A DNA stretch of 64,000 nt from JAGRKR01 sp041397725 (lineage in GTDB: Bacteria; Pseudomonadota; Alphaproteobacteria; Rhizobiales; Hyphomicrobiaceae), in assembly GCA_041397725.1 (NCBI GenBank), contig JAWKVZ010000004.1, positions 1 to 64,000 of the forward strand, in the 5' to 3' direction. The notes under the pieces were generated by a model that saw only the letters and a list, made by a program, of their open reading frames with translations, did no database searches and had not been told where the DNA came from. Position 1 is the first letter of the stretch. Every line of letters begins with the position of its first letter. This document shows, piece by piece, positions 62,018 to 64,000 of the stretch. A program made the position numbers and the translations under genes.

Positions 62018-63058
62018 CTACATGGTCTTCATGGCCTTGACGTGCGCCTGGAGCGCGTCGAACTCCGACTTCGGCATCGGCACGAGGCCATACTCGGCGA
62101 GCGGGCCACTGGAGCCGATCATCTTGGCGGACGTGAAGAACTCGACGTACTCCTTGAGACCGGGGATCACACCGATGTGCGCCTTCTTCACGTAGAAGAA
62201 GAGCGGACGGGACACCGGATACTTGCCGGTAGCGATGGTCTCGACCGAGGGCTTGATGCCGCTCATGGGGGCGACCTTCAGCTTGTCGGTGTTGTTCTCG
62301 TAGAACGACAGGCCGAACACGCCGATGCCCTGCTTGTTGGACTGCAGCCGGGCGAGCGTCTCGGTGTAGTCGCCGTCGATATCGACCGAGGCACCGTCCT
62401 TGCGGACCTGAATGCAGGCCTTGTCGGCCTTCTTCTTGTCCATGCCGCCCTTCATGAGCGCGGCGTGCCCACCAGCGGCCTTGCAGCCGGCGTGCAGCAC
62501 CTTCTCCTCGAAGACCTCACGCGTGCCGTGCTTCTCGCCCGGAATGAAGGCGGCGATCTTCCAGGCCGGGAATGCCGGATTGACGTCCTTCCAGGTCTTG
62601 GCGGTGTTCGGCATCATCTTGCCGTCCTTGCCGGGAACCTGTGCGGCGAGGGCGAGGTACCAATCCTTCGGCGTGAAGGCGAACGCCGGGCCCTTGACGT
62701 CCGAGGCGAAGACGATGCCATCGTAGCCGAAGCGGATCTCGACGATGTCCTTGACGCCGGCCTTGGCGCAGGCCTCGCGCTCGGACTTGCGGATCGCGCG
62801 CGACGAGTTGGCGATGTCGATCGTGTTGGCGCCGACGCCCTGGCAGAATTGCTTCAAGCCGGCAGACGAGCCACCGGACTCGACGACCGGCGTCTTGAGC
62901 TTGCGGTAGGCCTTTCCGAACTGCTCGGCAACGATGTTGGCATACGGCAGAACTGTCGACGAGCCGGCGATCTTGACCTGGTCCCGGGCCTCGGCGGACG
63001 TGATCGTCATGGCGCCCGCTGCAACGGCAACGGCGACGCCGAGAATCTTGTGTCTCAC
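62018..63058 (-). CDS. pstS: Periplasmic phosphate-binding protein
   Basis: This 346-residue protein has a signal peptide (RHKILGVAVAVAAGAMTITS, cleavage after AEA, about residue 25). The phosphate-binding fold is seen as VKIAGSSTVLPYANIVAEQF, VVESGGSSAGLKQFC, DIANSSRAIRKSE, GYDGIVFA and GEKHGTREVFEEKVL. Ser and Thr of GSST, and Arg/Asp of the later loops, bind phosphate in the family. It is the alphaproteobacterial form with several extra lysines and cysteines. GTG at 63058 follows AGGGAGAG. It is the first gene after phoR, and the 161-bp gap probably holds the pst promoter. Confidence 0.94.
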   Translation of the reverse strand: MRHKILGVAVAVAAGAMTITSAEARDQVKIAGSSTVLPYANIVAEQFGKAYRKLKTPVVESGGSSAGLKQFCQGVGANTIDIANSSRAIRKSEREACAKAGVKDIVEIRFGYDGIVFASDVKGPAFAFTPKDWYLALAAQVPGKDGKMMPNTAKTWKDVNPAFPAWKIAAFIPGEKHGTREVFEEKVLHAGCKAAGGHAALMKGGMDKKKADKACIQVRKDGASVDIDGDYTETLARLQSNKQGIGVFGLSFYENNTDKLKVAPMSGIKPSVETIATGKYPVSRPLFFYVKKAHIGVIPGLKEYVEFFTSAKMIGSSGPLAEYGLVPMPKSEFDALQAHVKAMKTM

Positions 63059-63150
63059 AACGCTCTCCCTTGTGGTTTGCGCGCTACTGGCTGGAGTTCT
63101 CGGCCAACCCCGCAACAGCGCCGGCCGCTCCAACGCCCTTCTAGACCACA

Positions 63151-63172
63151 CAGGACACGGTTTCGTGACACC
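63151..63172 (-). promoter_or_regulatory. Possible Pho box upstream of pstS
   Basis: On the minus strand GGTGTCACGAAACCGTGTCC contains two TGTC half-sites, 13 bases apart, 93-114 bp before the pstS start. PhoB boxes have CTGTCA-like repeats 11 bases apart, so the spacing is off and the second repeat is weak. Position is right, sequence evidence is modest. Confidence 0.3.
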
Positions 63173-63219
63173 TTAGAGCATTGATATAACGGAGTTTTCA
63201 GTCGCTCACCGGAGCGGGA

Positions 63220-64000
63220 CTAAGGCCGGGCCGCGTCGGCTGGCTCCACCGCATCGAGCACGACGGAGAAGGTCGACCCCTGGCCGACCTTGGAGTCGAT
63301 GTCGAGATCGCCGCGATGGCGATTGACGATGTGCTTGACGATCGCCAGGCCGAGCCCCGTGCCGCCCTTCTCCCGGCTGGAGGTGACGTTGACGCGGTAG
63401 AACCGCTCGGTCAGCCGCGGCAGATGCTCGGGGCTGATGCCCGGCCCGTCGTCGGCAATCGACAACCTGTAGCGGCGCGCGGTCTCCTTGCCCTGGCTGG
63501 CGGCAGCCCGCTCGCACACCAGCCGGATCGTGACGTGTCCACCGGGGCGGCCATACTTGATGCCGTTCTGCACCAGGTTCTGCACGACCTGGGTAAGCTC
63601 GTCGCGATCGCCCCGAACCCACGCCGCATCCGCGAGGCCAGCCATCTCGAGCGTGATCGAGGCCGCCGTCGCCACGGGCTCGAGCGATTGCACCACGTTG
63701 CGCGCCACCTCGGCCAGATCCGCAAGCGAGTTCGGCGGCAGATGGGCCCGCATTTCCACGCGACTGAGCGACAGCAGATCGTCGATGAGCCGGGTCATGC
63801 GCTCGCCCTGAGCCGCCATGATGGCAAGAAACCGCTCGCGCGCCTCCCGGTCCTCGCGCGCCGGGCCGCGCAGCGTGTCGATGAACCCCCGGAGTGACGC
63901 CAGCGGCGTCCTCAGCTCATGGCTGGCGTTGGCGACGAAATCCGCTCGCATGCGGTTGAGGCGATCCTCCTCGGTGCGGTCACGGAACGTCACGAGCAGC
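63220..64000 (-). CDS. phoR: Phosphate regulon sensor histidine kinase (partial, cut by window edge)
   Basis: The visible 260 residues are the C-terminal half. A HisKA dimerisation domain carries the phospho-His in ANASHELRTPLASLRGF. An HATPase domain has NLVQNGIKYG (N box), SIADDGPGI (G1) and GGTGLGLAIVKHIVNRHRG (G2). The 5' part (membrane helices and PAS domain) lies beyond position 64000. It phosphorylates PhoB when phosphate is low. The identity is supported by position directly upstream of pstS and by the RMRADFVANASHELRTPL sequence that is typical of PhoR. Confidence 0.93.
   Translation of the reverse strand, partial: LLVTFRDRTEEDRLNRMRADFVANASHELRTPLASLRGFIDTLRGPAREDREARERFLAIMAAQGERMTRLIDDLLSLSRVEMRAHLPPNSLADLAEVARNVVQSLEPVATAASITLEMAGLADAAWVRGDRDELTQVVQNLVQNGIKYGRPGGHVTIRLVCERAAASQGKETARRYRLSIADDGPGISPEHLPRLTERFYRVNVTSSREKGGTGLGLAIVKHIVNRHRGDLDIDSKVGQGSTFSVVLDAVEPADAARP

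Overview
The window reads as high-GC chromosomal DNA of an alphaproteobacterium, most likely of the order Hyphomicrobiales (Rhizobiales). The grounds are gene order and family type: ccoNOQP followed by ccoGHIS, phoR-pstSCAB-phoU-phoB, phaAB divergent from phaR, PstA and PstC with long N-terminal extensions, and many GTG starts with GGAG-type ribosome binding sites. No rRNA, tRNA, CRISPR array, integrase or transposase was recognised. The genus cannot be fixed from this sequence alone.

Layout. 146-6856 (minus): a 2236-residue secreted protein built of two seven-unit delta-60 repeat blocks, Ig/cadherin-like domains and a C-terminal RTX calcium-binding tract. It is followed by a LuxR-type remnant and a full LuxR-type regulator (7.2-9.0 kb). 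9.2-18.3 kb (plus): a ROK-family repressor, a TRAP-TAXI transporter (fused permease and binding protein), two sulfatases (the second looks like choline-sulfatase) and a GMC oxidoreductase, which reads as uptake and degradation of a sulfate ester. 18.6-27.8 kb: an NYN-domain protein, an EamA exporter, the polyhydroxyalkanoate genes phaB, phaA and phaR, a GGDEF/EAL protein with a dead GGDEF site, a small membrane protein and rpmF.

28.0-38.3 kb: the microaerobic block. The minus-strand operon ccoNOQP-(71-aa ORF)-ccoGHIS makes and assembles cbb3 oxidase. A perfect TTGA-N6-TCAA (FNR/FixK-type) site lies between ccoN and a divergent hemerythrin-domain gene, with hemN next. 38.5-41.9 kb holds an RraA-like protein, a second EamA transporter coupled to a methyltransferase, and gloB.

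42.0-50.8 kb (minus): a run of sodium:solute symporter, creatininase-family hydrolase, GntR regulator, class III CoA-transferase, carboxyltransferase, biotin carboxylase and a second carboxyltransferase. This looks like a route that imports, activates and carboxylates an unknown acid. No biotin carrier protein is encoded here. 51.0-54.3 kb (plus) holds a secreted or membrane protein of unknown function, a YbjQ-like protein and two very small membrane proteins.

54.4-56.7 kb (plus): a bufferin-type metallophore (RiPP) cluster. It comprises a six-cysteine precursor with a signal peptide (bufA), a DUF692/MbnB-like iron oxidase (bufB) and a DUF2063 partner protein (bufC). A very stable UUCG-capped hairpin separates precursor from enzymes. 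It converges on the phosphate regulon phoB-phoU-pstBACS-phoR (minus, 56.66 kb to the right edge), and phoR is cut by the window end. The bufferin cluster, the TAXI-sulfatase cluster, the carrier-less carboxylase cluster and the extra ORF inside the cbb3 operon are the parts most worth following up.
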